Source of the DNA: Paracoccus onchidii | GTDB taxonomy: Bacteria > Pseudomonadota > Alphaproteobacteria > Rhodobacterales > Rhodobacteraceae | DNA: 64,000 nucleotides | Reading direction: 5' to 3' | Assembly: GCF_028294535.1 (NCBI RefSeq) | Contig: NZ_JAQBIE010000019.1 | Span: 26,190-90,189, forward strand | Notes under the pieces: generated by a model | What the model was told of the DNA's origin: nothing | The model's database searches: none | What the model saw: only the letters and a program-made list of their open reading frames with translations | Translations under genes and position numbers: made by a program | Part shown: one piece after another, positions 1-8,456 of the stretch | Position numbering within the stretch: the stretch's first letter is position 1 | Layout of the letters: the number at the start of each line of letters is the position of its first letter

Positions 1-530
1 AACATTTCGGCAGCGAAAACATCATCATTCGCCCCTATGATCGTGCCCATCTTGTGAATGAAAATGCTGTTGATGACTTTCTGCATGTCATCGGCATGCC
101 CGATACTACCAATATTATCCGCCCGGCACATAACGCGAATACCTCTTTCTCATTGGCATTCAGCCAGATGTCAGGCTATGCCGTTCGCCACCTTGGCCTG
201 AAGGCACCGGCGATCACCCGCGCCGTGCAGGCCCAAAACCCCGACGGCATCTTCAGGTCGCGCGATGTCTACAAACTTCGAAGGCGCCGAAATATCGTCT
301 CTTATCACAATGATACTATTGAAAAAATAAGGTCTGTATATCGACCCGACCTCGACCAACTCTTTGACACAAGCGACCTCGCCGCAGGCGCGGACGACCC
401 GTTTCCGACCAGCGCAGAACAAATCACGCTTATGCAAGACGCGGCCCAGGCCATGATGCAGATCATCCCGCATCTTTCACCGCCCTCGAAAAAATCGGCG
501 CGCACCAAGCTGCGATTGCCGCGCCTGTAG
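1..530 (+). CDS. C-terminal part of an unidentified, sulfotransferase-like protein (5' end outside window)
   Basis: The reading frame is open from base 3 and ends with TAG at 528-530, so this is the 3' end of a gene that begins upstream. The visible part opens with the pattern FGSENIIIRPYDR followed by VDDFLHVIG. This resembles the end of the conserved core in bacterial proteins annotated as sulfotransferase or capsule-associated, where a strand ending in RPY precedes a DFL..IG helix. The catalytic N-terminal half is not in the window, so the function is a guess. A GTG at 54 could act as a start, but homology-like sequence before it argues against that. The C-terminal tail is basic (KKSARTKLRLPRL). 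Confidence 0.55.
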   Translation, partial: HFGSENIIIRPYDRAHLVNENAVDDFLHVIGMPDTTNIIRPAHNANTSFSLAFSQMSGYAVRHLGLKAPAITRAVQAQNPDGIFRSRDVYKLRRRRNIVSYHNDTIEKIRSVYRPDLDQLFDTSDLAAGADDPFPTSAEQITLMQDAAQAMMQIIPHLSPPSKKSARTKLRLPRL

Positions 531-615
531 AAAAGCAGGTCTGTTTCGCCTCTGCCCGACCGTGCAGCACCCCGCGCTTGACATCAGGCCGACCTTCCAT
601 GATGGTGCGCGGCGG

Positions 616-703
616 TAAACGGGGGTGCTCTGATCGGGGCTGAGATGTGCGAAATCGCGCGAACCCTTCACAGCTGATCCGGGTAATGCCGGCGGAGCGA
701 GGA
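616..703 (+). promoter_or_regulatory. TPP (thiamine pyrophosphate) riboswitch, THI element
   Basis: Hallmark conserved blocks occur in order: GGGGGTGCTC (621-630), GGCTGAGAT (638-646), ACCCTT (663-668), CTGATCCGGGTAATGCC (674-690) and GGCGGAGCGAGG (691-702). A short variable helix (TGCG/CGCG, about 648-660) separates the second and third blocks, as in the P3 region of the family. The 3' edge overlaps the probable Shine-Dalgarno sequence CGAGGA (698-703), five bases from the ATG at 708. Control by occlusion of the ribosome site is therefore likely, since no terminator hairpin with a T-run fits between aptamer and gene. The downstream genes are a thiamine/HMP uptake set, which fits. Confidence 0.93.
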
Positions 704-707
704 TCGC

Positions 708-1319
708 ATGTTCATTGGCGCTCAGGTGTCGCTATATCCGATGACGTCGGATTTCGTTCAGGTCATCATGTCCGGACTGACGGCGCTGGACCCGTATCGT
801 GACGATCTGCGCATCGAGACCGACGATATGTCCACATTGATGGTCGGTGCGCCCGGTCCGCTGATCGACGCGATCCGCGATCTGTTTGCCACCACCGCGC
901 GCAACCCCGCCCATTCGACAATGCATGTCACGCTGTCACGCGGCTGCCCCGGCGAACCCGATGATCCCAATTGTCGCTGCGACATTCTAGCCGTGGCTCA
1001 GAACACGCCGCTGGATCAAAGGCAGCAACAGGCGCTGGCCGCAGTGGCGGACGCGCCCGAAACAGGCGTCCGGATCGACATTCAGTTCTCACTTTACGTG
1101 CTGGGTCAGGACCGGCACATGGATGAAATCTATGGCTGTATAGATTTTCTAAAAAACTCCGGCACTTTCTTGAAGTCGAAGAATTTTTGCACAAGGCTTC
1201 GCGGTGATGCCGGCCCCGTTTTCGAAACACTGCGCCAGGCCTTTCTGCGCTTTGGCCCCGCCGAAGGTCACGTCACGATCGACATGACGGCATCTGCCAA
1301 CAGCCCCAGCCAAGCCTGA
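708..1319 (+). CDS. YkoF-family thiamine/HMP-binding protein
   Basis: This 203-residue soluble protein resembles the YkoF family, in which two tandem ferredoxin-like repeats bind thiamine or hydroxymethylpyrimidine. The two repeats are visible: residues about 2-100 begin with GAQVSLYPM and residues about 120-195 begin with DIQFSLYVLG. In each the strand leads into a helix with a regularly spaced Asp/Glu pattern. It is the first gene after the TPP riboswitch and the 5-base spacing to CGAGGA decides the ATG start. The next three genes encode an ABC importer, so a cytoplasmic role in handling or sensing the imported pyrimidine is inferred. In Bacillus, YkoF accompanies a different (ECF-like YkoEDC) transporter, so pairing with a ThiXYZ-type system is a variation. 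Confidence 0.85.
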   Translation: MFIGAQVSLYPMTSDFVQVIMSGLTALDPYRDDLRIETDDMSTLMVGAPGPLIDAIRDLFATTARNPAHSTMHVTLSRGCPGEPDDPNCRCDILAVAQNTPLDQRQQQALAAVADAPETGVRIDIQFSLYVLGQDRHMDEIYGCIDFLKNSGTFLKSKNFCTRLRGDAGPVFETLRQAFLRFGPAEGHVTIDMTASANSPSQA

Positions 1320-1343
1320 GGAGCCGGCGCAAGGAAGACCGAT

Positions 1344-2096
1344 TTGCCACGCATCCTGCCCACAATGATCCTAGCGGCCCTGCTGCTTGTCGGGTGGGAA
1401 GCGTATTGCCGTCTGGCCGAAGTCTCGCCCCTGATCCTGCCGGCGCCAAGTGGGGTCTTGCGTGCATTGGCACAAAACCGTGCCGAGATCGGGATGCATG
1501 CGGGGGTGACGCTGGGGGTTGCGACCTTGGGGTTTTCCCTGTCAATCTGCTTTGCCTTTGCCACCTCGGTCCTGCTGCATTTCGTCGGCTGGGCCGAACG
1601 CGGCCTGATGCCTCTGTTCGTCGCAAGCCAGACCATACCTCTGGTCGCGTTGGCCCCGCTGATGATCCTGTGGTTCGGCTTTGGGCTGCTGCCCAAGGTG
1701 TTGCTGGTGATCCTTGTGACATTCTTCCCGATGCTGCTCAGCCTGCTTTCGGGATACCGTCAGACACCGGCGGCCTTTCGCGAATTGCTCGGATCGATGG
1801 GGGCCAACCGCATGGAGATTTTCCGCCGAGCCGCCCTGCCCTCGGCGCGCCCCGCATTTCTGGCGGGTCTGCGCATTTCTGCGACATATGCAATCGTGGC
1901 GACCATCTTTGCCGAATATGCCGGGGCGCGGCGGGGGTTGGGGATCTATATCCTGTCGGCAAAGAACAACTTTCGGGCGGACCTTGTTCTGGCGGCGGTG
2001 GTCGTATCCGCCTGCCTGACCCTGACCCTGTTGGGCGCATTGCGTTTGATCGATCGCTGGACAGCCAAAGGCCCCGAGGCCCGCAACCATGCTTGA
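1344..2096 (+). CDS. thiX: ABC transporter permease, thiamine-pyrimidine type (ThiX-like)
   Basis: A 250-residue inner-membrane permease of the BPD_transp_1 (SsuC/TauC/ThiX) type. It has an N-terminal hydrophobic segment at residues 7-23 and further segments around 55-80, 92-125 and 210-235. The cytoplasmic coupling region GSMGANRMEIFRRAALPSARP precedes a loop of the expected kind. The start is TTG at 1344, chosen because AAGGAAG (1331-1337) lies six bases upstream; ATG at 1365 would cut into the first membrane helix. It lies between the YkoF-like gene and the ATPase, overlapping the latter by 8 bases. The substrate assignment rests on the TPP riboswitch and the THI5-like binding protein downstream. 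Confidence 0.85.
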   Translation: MPRILPTMILAALLLVGWEAYCRLAEVSPLILPAPSGVLRALAQNRAEIGMHAGVTLGVATLGFSLSICFAFATSVLLHFVGWAERGLMPLFVASQTIPLVALAPLMILWFGFGLLPKVLLVILVTFFPMLLSLLSGYRQTPAAFRELLGSMGANRMEIFRRAALPSARPAFLAGLRISATYAIVATIFAEYAGARRGLGIYILSAKNNFRADLVLAAVVVSACLTLTLLGALRLIDRWTAKGPEARNHA

Positions 2097-2829
2097 GATC
2101 CGCAATCTCTGTATCCGCGCAGGCAAGCGAACATTGCTGTCCGGCCTGAATCTCGGGTTGCAAGACAACCGGATCACCGCTGTGATCGGGCCTTCTGGAT
2201 GTGGCAAGACATCGATCTTGCGATGGCTGGCAGGCATCGCCCCGCCGTCGATGCATAGTGACGGTGAACTGTTGCTGGATGGCGACGCCATCGCAACGCC
2301 GCATCCGGCGCTATGCTATCAGCCCCAAAACGACGCGTTGTTCCCGTGGCTGACGATTATTCAAAACGCATCACTCGGCCTTGAAATTTCCGGGAAATCG
2401 CGACGCGAAGCAAAAACGCTTGTCGCGCCCCTGTTCCAGTCGTTCGGGCTGCAAGGCTGCGAGAACATGTTTCCGTCGCAGCTTTCGGGTGGAATGCGCC
2501 AGCGCGCGGCATTCCTGCGAACGGTTGTTCAGGACGGCCGCTTCATCCTGCTGGATGAACCATTTTCCGCACTGGATGCCGTGACCCGCCTGCGGATGCA
2601 GAAATGGCTGCTGGCGCGATTGCAAGACCGTCCGCGCGGGGTTCTGCTGATTACGCATGATCTGAACGAAGCCGCATATATGGCCGATCGCATCATCGTC
2701 ATGTCCAGTTCGCCCGGACGCATCATTGCCGATCTTCCTGTCGATCACATGCGCGGTCAGCGGGGCGAAACCGCCCTTGCGCCCATGCGCGATAAACTGA
2801 AATCACTGCTGCTAGAGGAAACCCCCTGA
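2089..2829 (+). CDS. thiZ: ABC transporter ATP-binding protein (ThiZ-like)
   Basis: A 246-residue nucleotide-binding subunit that powers the adjoining permease. Visible motifs are Walker A GPSGCGKTS (about residues 32-40), Q-loop YQPQNDALFPW, signature QLSGGMRQRAAFLR, Walker B FILLDEPFSALD and H-loop LLITHD. This order and the short C-terminus are typical of the nitrate/sulfonate/thiamine-precursor ATPases. The ATG overlaps the permease end by 8 bases, and the stop overlaps the binding-protein start as TGATG, so the three are almost certainly translated from one message under the riboswitch. Confidence 0.88.
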   Translation: MLEIRNLCIRAGKRTLLSGLNLGLQDNRITAVIGPSGCGKTSILRWLAGIAPPSMHSDGELLLDGDAIATPHPALCYQPQNDALFPWLTIIQNASLGLEISGKSRREAKTLVAPLFQSFGLQGCENMFPSQLSGGMRQRAAFLRTVVQDGRFILLDEPFSALDAVTRLRMQKWLLARLQDRPRGVLLITHDLNEAAYMADRIIVMSSSPGRIIADLPVDHMRGQRGETALAPMRDKLKSLLLEETP

Positions 2830-3809
2830 TGATCCGCCCGATATTCTTTGCCGCAACCTTGCTTGCACCGGCTGCCGCACATGCTGATTCATTCGTGTCG
2901 GTTGCACTGGACTGGACGCTGAACACGAACCATATCGGGCTGGTTGTCGCGAAGGATCGTGGTTTTTATGGCGATGTCGGCCTGGATGTCGACCTGCTGC
3001 CCTATTCCGACACCAGTTCTTCGGCATTGTTGGCGGCCGGGGCGGCGGATTTCGCCTATCTGACATCGCTTGGTTTCATGAGCGCAAAGGCGGCTGATGC
3101 CGATCTTGTCGCGCTATGGGCAACCATGCAGCATGAAAATGGCCGGCTGGTCTATAACAGTGACAACACCGAGATCACGCGCCCGGCCGATCTTTCGGGC
3201 AAGACCTATGCAGGTTTCGGCAGCGCCTGGGAGGCGGCACTGATCGGCACGATGATCGAACATGACGGAGGCGACCCCGTTTGGGATACGGTCACGCTTG
3301 GCACCGGCGCCTATGAGGCGCTGGCCTCGGGCGCGGTGGATTTCACCCTCGAGGTCGCCACATGGGAAGGCGTCAACGGTGAACTTCTCGGGCGCAAGCA
3401 ATCGTCATTCACCTATGCGGATTACGGTATTCCCGACCAGCAGAACGGATATATCGGCACCCGAACCGAGGTGCTGAGCGAGCAGCCAGAAATGGTCAAC
3501 GCGTTCATGCAGGCCACCCAGAAAGGTTATGAATGGGCGGCTGACCACCCGCGTGCCGCCGCACAAATCCTGGTCCAGACCGGCGACTTCCCGAACGAGG
3601 CGTTGGTTCATGCCTCAATGGCTGCGATCGCCAGTGGCGGCTACCTGCGGGACGGCGACACCCCCGTCGGCAAGATCGACCCGACGCGCTTTTCAAACAT
3701 GGCACATTTCCTGTTTGACAGTGGCGTGCTGAAAGACGCCGACGGTAAGACCCTTGCCTGGCCGGGCGATGTATCAAACTGGTTCGATCAGGGCTGGATG
3801 GAAGACTAG
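2829..3809 (+). CDS. thiY: Periplasmic substrate-binding protein, THI5/NMT1-like (ThiY-like)
   Basis: A 326-residue protein with a signal peptide at residues 1-19 (ending PAAAHA|D). The mature protein begins with VSVALDWTLNTNHIGLVVAKDRGFY, the hallmark start of the NMT1/THI5-like family that binds 4-amino-5-hydroxymethyl-2-methylpyrimidine or related pyrimidines; the LDW-N-H pattern is typical. It would deliver substrate to the ThiX/ThiZ-like pair. The start overlaps the ATPase stop (TGATG). An intrinsic terminator follows 35 bases after the stop. A related binding protein for another thiamine breakdown product (formylaminopyrimidine) remains possible. Confidence 0.86.
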   Translation: MIRPIFFAATLLAPAAAHADSFVSVALDWTLNTNHIGLVVAKDRGFYGDVGLDVDLLPYSDTSSSALLAAGAADFAYLTSLGFMSAKAADADLVALWATMQHENGRLVYNSDNTEITRPADLSGKTYAGFGSAWEAALIGTMIEHDGGDPVWDTVTLGTGAYEALASGAVDFTLEVATWEGVNGELLGRKQSSFTYADYGIPDQQNGYIGTRTEVLSEQPEMVNAFMQATQKGYEWAADHPRAAAQILVQTGDFPNEALVHASMAAIASGGYLRDGDTPVGKIDPTRFSNMAHFLFDSGVLKDADGKTLAWPGDVSNWFDQGWMED

Positions 3810-3843
3810 CCCCCGCGTTCCCGGAACATGTGAATTGATGATC

Positions 3844-3871
3844 GGGTCACCCATAGGGTGGCCCCTTTTTT
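3844..3871 (+). terminator. Rho-independent terminator of the thi-type operon
   Basis: A nine-base stem GGGTCACCC / GGGTGGCCC (one G-U pair) closes a three-base ATA loop and is followed by six T residues (3866-3871). It begins 34 bases past the stop of the binding-protein gene and separates this operon from the peptide transport operon. Confidence 0.92.
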
Positions 3872-3891
3872 GTTGCCCATGAGCAAAAACA

Positions 3892-3951
3892 ACCGATCAG
3901 TCGGATGTTTATTGTTGAACAATTTGACTGATTGGTAAGTGCATTTATAAA
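3892..3951 (+). promoter_or_regulatory. Promoter and probable GntR operator of the peptide transport operon
   Basis: A sigma70-like promoter TTGACT (3924-3929), 16-base spacer, TATAAA (3946-3951) is visible. Just upstream is the palindrome ATTGTTGAACAAT (3911-3923), nested in an imperfect 11-base inverted repeat ACCGATCAGTC (3892-3902) / GACTGATTGGT (3926-3936). The core TGTTGAACAA recurs (reverse orientation, 11719-11728) in the promoter of the GntR gene at 10996-11649. Binding by that regulator is inferred. Confidence 0.6.
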
Positions 3952-4075
3952 AATCACCCTATTGATTTATGACATAGGCGCGTCATAATGAACCCGCGCG
4001 CCTGACATGCCGTGCATTGCCACATATGGCGAAACATTGCGGCGACACTGCTTCCGCCGAAATCAGAGGGCAAAG

Positions 4076-5905
4076 ATGAAAGACACGCATCACACCTCGC
4101 TTCTCTCCGTTCAGGGGCTGACGGTTTCATTCGGCGCAAGTCAGGTGATCAAGGATCTCAGCTTTGAGGTGCCGTTGGGCAAGACGGTCGCGGTCGTCGG
4201 GGAAAGCGGATCCGGCAAAAGCGTGACCTCGCTGTCGATCATGCGGCTGGCCGATCTGAATGGTGCAACCTATGACGGCGGCTCGATCGTCCTGAATCCC
4301 GCAACCCGTCCGACCGACCTGTTGACATTGCAACAGGACGAGGCCCGCCAGATCCGCGGCAAGGATGTCGCGATGATCTTTCAGGAACCGATGACATCGC
4401 TGAATCCGGTCTATACGATCGGTGACCAGATTGCAGAAATCCTGATGCTGCACGAAAGAGTGTCGCGCCAGGATGCCTTGACCGAGGCCGTGCGCTTGCT
4501 TTCGCTTGTGCGCCTGCCTGATGCGCAGGGGGTAATCAACCGTTATCCCCATCAGCTGTCTGGGGGCATGCGTCAACGCGTGATGATCGCAATGGCTGTG
4601 GCCTGCCGACCGAAACTGCTGATCGCGGATGAACCGACCACGGCGCTGGATGTCACCATTCAGGCCCAGATTCTGGATATTCTGCGTGATTTGCAGGCCG
4701 AGCTGGGCATGTCGATCATTTTCATCACGCATGACATGGGGGTCGTGGCCGAAATTGCCGATCAGGTGGTGGTCATGTGGAAGGGCGAAAAGGTCGAAGA
4801 GGGTCCGGTTGAAACCATTTTCGCGACCCCCCGGCACCCTTATACGCGCAGTCTCTTGTCTGCGGTGCCCAAGCTGGGCGCGATGACGGGGCAGGATTAC
4901 CCGCTGAAATCGCCATTGACCGTGCTGGTGGATGGCCGACCAGAACAGGTCGGCGAAACCCGCGTTCAGGACACTGCGCAAATGGCCGCCGCACCCTTGC
5001 TGAGCGTCCGCGACCTGTCGGTCCGCTTTGACCTGAAAAAAACCTGGTATGGCAAGGTCACGCATGTATGCCCGGCTGTAACCGGCGCCAGTTTCGATAT
5101 TCATCCCGGCGAGACCCTGTCTCTGGTCGGTGAAAGCGGATCGGGAAAATCGACGATTGCGCGGGCGATCATGCAACTGAATTCCCCCAGCGCCGGCGAC
5201 ATTGCCTTTGACGGCAAGCCCATGTCACGCATGTCCTTGGCCGAACGCCAAAAGCTTCGACAAGAGATCCAGTATATTTTTCAGGATCCCTTTGCCTCGC
5301 TTGATCCGCGCAAGACCGTGGGCTGGTCGATTGCGGAACCCATCCGCACCCATGGGCTGATGGACAATGACCGCAACATCAGCCGCCGCATCGGTGAACT
5401 TCTGGAACGTGTCGGCCTGCCCGCAAGCGTCGCGACACGCTATCCTCATCAGTTTTCCGGCGGCCAGAGGCAACGGGTTTGCATCGCCCGCGCATTGGCC
5501 AGCAAACCACGCCTGATCATCGCGGACGAGGCGCTTTCGGCGCTGGACGTCTCGATTCAGGCGCAAATCATCAACCTGTTCATGGATCTGCAAAAGGATG
5601 ACGGGCTGGCCTATCTGTTTGTCAGCCATGACATGGCCGTGGTTGAAAAAATGAGCCATCGTGTCGCGGTGCTGTATCTGGGCCAAATCGTCGAAATGGG
5701 CAGCCGCAGACAGGTGTTCGAAAACACCGCGCATCCCTATACGCGCCGGCTTTTGTCGGCCGTGCCCCATCCCGATCCGACCCATCGGCGCGAACCCGTC
5801 AGGCTCGAGGGGGAAGTTCCTTCCACGACCCGCCGCATTGGTGATGAACCACCGGCCGCGATCCATCGTGAGGTATCACCTGGACATATGGTCGCAAGCA
5901 ACTGA
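4076..5905 (+). CDS. Fused double ATPase of a peptide-type ABC importer
   Basis: A 609-residue cytoplasmic protein with two complete ABC domains in tandem (GsiA/YejF type), replacing separate DppD and DppF subunits. Domain 1 has GESGSGKS (42-49), LSGGMRQRV and LLIADEPTTALD. Domain 2 has GESGSGKST (near 350), FSGGQRQRV and LIIADEALSALD, where the second Walker B carries Ala in place of the usual Pro. Each half ends with the oligopeptide-family extension (HPYTRSLLSAVP, HPYTRRLLSAVP). The start is ATG 4076, preceded by AGAGGG (4065-4070); an in-frame ATG at 4007 lacks a ribosome site. It is the first gene of the operon with a binding protein, two permeases and an M14 peptidase. Confidence 0.93.
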   Translation: MKDTHHTSLLSVQGLTVSFGASQVIKDLSFEVPLGKTVAVVGESGSGKSVTSLSIMRLADLNGATYDGGSIVLNPATRPTDLLTLQQDEARQIRGKDVAMIFQEPMTSLNPVYTIGDQIAEILMLHERVSRQDALTEAVRLLSLVRLPDAQGVINRYPHQLSGGMRQRVMIAMAVACRPKLLIADEPTTALDVTIQAQILDILRDLQAELGMSIIFITHDMGVVAEIADQVVVMWKGEKVEEGPVETIFATPRHPYTRSLLSAVPKLGAMTGQDYPLKSPLTVLVDGRPEQVGETRVQDTAQMAAAPLLSVRDLSVRFDLKKTWYGKVTHVCPAVTGASFDIHPGETLSLVGESGSGKSTIARAIMQLNSPSAGDIAFDGKPMSRMSLAERQKLRQEIQYIFQDPFASLDPRKTVGWSIAEPIRTHGLMDNDRNISRRIGELLERVGLPASVATRYPHQFSGGQRQRVCIARALASKPRLIIADEALSALDVSIQAQIINLFMDLQKDDGLAYLFVSHDMAVVEKMSHRVAVLYLGQIVEMGSRRQVFENTAHPYTRRLLSAVPHPDPTHRREPVRLEGEVPSTTRRIGDEPPAAIHREVSPGHMVASN

Positions 5906-5937
5906 ATATAAACCTAAAAACCACCAACAGGACCGAA

Positions 5938-7464
5938 ATGATGAAACAGACCCTGACCGCAATGGCCGTGGCGCTTGCCGCGCTGACTGCCGGACATGCC
6001 ACGACGGCACATGCTGACGGCAAGCTGATTGTCTCTTCGCCACAAGACCCGGGAAGCTGGGATCCCATCGACACATTTCTTGTGAACTGGGCTTCGCTGG
6101 CGACCAATGTATTCGAAGGTCTGACCTATCGCGGACCGGATATGAAACTGGTGCCCGGCCTTGCCACATCATGGGAGGTTCTGGATGACGGGTTGCGCAT
6201 CCGCTTCGCCCTGCGCGAAGGCGTGACATTCCACAATGGCGAAGACTTCAACGCCGAGGCGGTGAAATTCACATTCGAACGCCTGCTCGGCGACGAGGGC
6301 GCCAAGGGCCCGCAGCAGGCGAACTATACCGCAATCGAATACGTCGAGATCATCGACGATTACACTGTCGACTTCCATCTGTCCCAACCCGACGCCGTCT
6401 TGCTGACCAAGCTGGCAGGTTACGGTGCGATGATCGTTCCGCCCAAATACATCACCGAAATGGGCGATGACGTGTTCAACACCAAGCCCGTCGGGACCGG
6501 TCCGTTCAAGATGGTGTCCTACGAGCCGAAAATCGGGGTGCAGCTGGAGGCAAATGCCGATTACTGGGATGGCGCGCCGCAACTGGCCGAGCTGGAATAC
6601 CGCTTCATCACCGAGCCGGCCACAGCCTTGGCAGAGCTGCAATCGGGCGGGGTCGATCTGGTCATTCCACCGACCATCCCCGTGGGCATGATCCCCACGA
6701 TCGAAGCCGATGACAATCTGGAGCTGGTCACCACCGCAGGCCCGACCGTAACCGCGCTACGCTTTGACACCAGCCGCGGGATCACGGCAGATGCCGATGT
6801 GCGCAAGGCGCTGATCATGGCGGTTGATCGCGAGACAATCGTCAATTCGGTGCTTGGCGGGCAGGCTTCGGTGATTGCATCCTTCCAGGGCGAACGTTCT
6901 TTCGGGCATGATCCGGCGCTGAAGCCGCTGCCCTTCGATCCGGAAGGGGCCAAGGCGCTGCTTGAAAAGGCAGGCGTTGCACCCGGGGCCACCGTCGAAA
7001 TCAACACACGCGGCAATGACGCCACCTTCAACGAGGTCACGCAGGCCGTTGCCGCCTATCTCGGCATGGTCGGCGTGACCGCGACGATCAAGCCCTATGA
7101 AACCAATGTTCTGCTGAACGACATCATTCCCCAGGGCAAGACCGGCGAGATGTTCCAGCAAAGCTGGGGCGGTTGGACGTTCGATTTCGACAACACCGCC
7201 TATGCGATGTATCACACCGGACAAAAGTGGAACCCCTATGACAGCGATCCGCAACTGGATGAGATGCTCGAAGCGCAGCGCCCGCTGACAGATCAGGCCG
7301 AGCGCGAACGCCTGCTGCAGGAAATCGCCACCTATGCTGCTGACCGGGCGCTGGAAATGCCGCTTTACAACCTGAACGCCATCTATGCGACCAACAAGCG
7401 TGTTCAGAATTTTGAACCGGCACCGGACAACCGTCTGAAGCTGAACAAGGTCAGCGTTCAGTAA
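5938..7464 (+). CDS. Peptide/nickel-type periplasmic binding protein (SBP_bac_5)
   Basis: A 508-residue secreted protein with a signal peptide ending at about residue 26 (AHADG). It has the cluster-C binding-protein fold: GSWDPIDTF early, the family signature PGLATSWEVLDDG...FALREGVTFHNGEDFNAEAVKFTFERL at about residues 70-120, and a C-terminal lobe ending in a YNLNAIYATNKRV strand. It captures the ligand for the two permeases that follow. Peptides, glutathione or oligosaccharides are possible; the metallopeptidase in the operon favours a peptide or modified amino-acid conjugate. The start has AGGA nine bases upstream and a tandem ATG. Confidence 0.9.
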   Translation: MMKQTLTAMAVALAALTAGHATTAHADGKLIVSSPQDPGSWDPIDTFLVNWASLATNVFEGLTYRGPDMKLVPGLATSWEVLDDGLRIRFALREGVTFHNGEDFNAEAVKFTFERLLGDEGAKGPQQANYTAIEYVEIIDDYTVDFHLSQPDAVLLTKLAGYGAMIVPPKYITEMGDDVFNTKPVGTGPFKMVSYEPKIGVQLEANADYWDGAPQLAELEYRFITEPATALAELQSGGVDLVIPPTIPVGMIPTIEADDNLELVTTAGPTVTALRFDTSRGITADADVRKALIMAVDRETIVNSVLGGQASVIASFQGERSFGHDPALKPLPFDPEGAKALLEKAGVAPGATVEINTRGNDATFNEVTQAVAAYLGMVGVTATIKPYETNVLLNDIIPQGKTGEMFQQSWGGWTFDFDNTAYAMYHTGQKWNPYDSDPQLDEMLEAQRPLTDQAERERLLQEIATYAADRALEMPLYNLNAIYATNKRVQNFEPAPDNRLKLNKVSVQ

Positions 7465-7476
7465 GTTGCAGATCAT

Positions 7477-7499
7477 GGCGGCGCCACATGCGCGCCGCC
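7477..7499 (+). terminator. Intercistronic hairpin after the binding-protein gene (attenuator or 3' stabiliser)
   Basis: A perfect eight-base stem GGCGGCGC (7477-7484) / GCGCCGCC (7492-7499) with a seven-base loop starts 12 bases after the binding-protein stop. It lacks a T-tract, so partial termination or RNA 3'-end protection, raising the binding protein over the permeases, is more likely than full termination. Confidence 0.6.
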
Positions 7500-7532
7500 A
7501 ATTCCTTTCTCTCTGACTAGAAGGGCCGGCTC

Positions 7533-8456
7533 ATGGCAGGTTTCCTGTTGAAACGTCTGGCGCAAGCCGTGTTCGTCGTGATGGTGGTCACGCTGATCGT
7601 TTCGGTCGCCGTCCGGATGACCGGCGACCCCGCCATGATGATCGCGCAGGGCGCAACTGATATCACCGAGGCAGATCTGGAGCGCATCCGCGAGGGGCTG
7701 GGCCTGAATGAACCGTTCCTGTCGCAATACCTCGCAACGCTATCTGGCCTGTTCACCTGGGATTTCGGGCGCAGCTTCCTTGGTGGCACGCCGGTTTCGA
7801 CACTGATCGGGAACGCGTTGCCGGCCACGCTGCTGCTGGCCTTCACGTCACTGTTGGTGTCGATTGTCATTTCGATCCCCTTGGGTATTCGCGCTGCCAT
7901 TCGTCGCGGAAAATGGGAGGATCAGCTGATCCGCATCCTGTCGCTTGTCGGATTGTCCTTTCCCAATTTCTGGCTGGCAACGATGCTGGTCCTGCTGTTC
8001 TCGATCACCCTGCAATGGCTGCCGCCCAGTGGCATGAACGGCATTGCGTCATTCATCATGCCTGCGGTCACCATGGGGATCATCCTGACGGCAACCAATG
8101 TGCGCCTGGTGCGGACCTCGATGCTCGAGGTCATGCAGTCGCAATATATCATGGTCGCACGCGCCAAGGGCCTGTCGGAACGCACGGTTCTGTACAAGCA
8201 TGCGCTGCGCAACTGTGCGATCCCGCTGATCACCTTTCTCGGCCTGCAATTCGGCGGGCTTCTGGGCGGTATCGTGGTGGTCGAGCGGGTTTTCAACTGG
8301 CCCGGCATGGGCAGCCTTGCCTTTGATGCCGTGGCGGGGCGCGATTATCCGGTGCTGCAATCCGTGATCATGATCCTTTCGACGCTGATCGTGTTGGTCA
8401 ACCTGCTGGTCGATATTGCCTACGGGTTGATCGATCCGCGGATCCGGACGGAGTAA
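7533..8456 (+). CDS. ABC permease, DppB/GsiC type
   Basis: A 307-residue inner-membrane permease with six predicted helices. The N-terminus FLLKRLAQAVFVVMVVTLIVS and the following periplasmic DPAMMI region are typical of the DppB subfamily. The coupling (EAA) loop reads YIMVARAKGLSERTVLYKHALRNC in the last third. Together with the next gene it forms the translocation pore for the fused ATPase. The stop overlaps the next start by one base (TAATG), so translation is coupled. Confidence 0.92.
   Translation: MAGFLLKRLAQAVFVVMVVTLIVSVAVRMTGDPAMMIAQGATDITEADLERIREGLGLNEPFLSQYLATLSGLFTWDFGRSFLGGTPVSTLIGNALPATLLLAFTSLLVSIVISIPLGIRAAIRRGKWEDQLIRILSLVGLSFPNFWLATMLVLLFSITLQWLPPSGMNGIASFIMPAVTMGIILTATNVRLVRTSMLEVMQSQYIMVARAKGLSERTVLYKHALRNCAIPLITFLGLQFGGLLGGIVVVERVFNWPGMGSLAFDAVAGRDYPVLQSVIMILSTLIVLVNLLVDIAYGLIDPRIRTE

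Noticed and set aside
3872..4075. Start of the double ATPase at ATG 4007
   Set aside because: There is no ribosome site there, and the 23 extra residues are unlike the family; AGAGGG before ATG 4076 fits.
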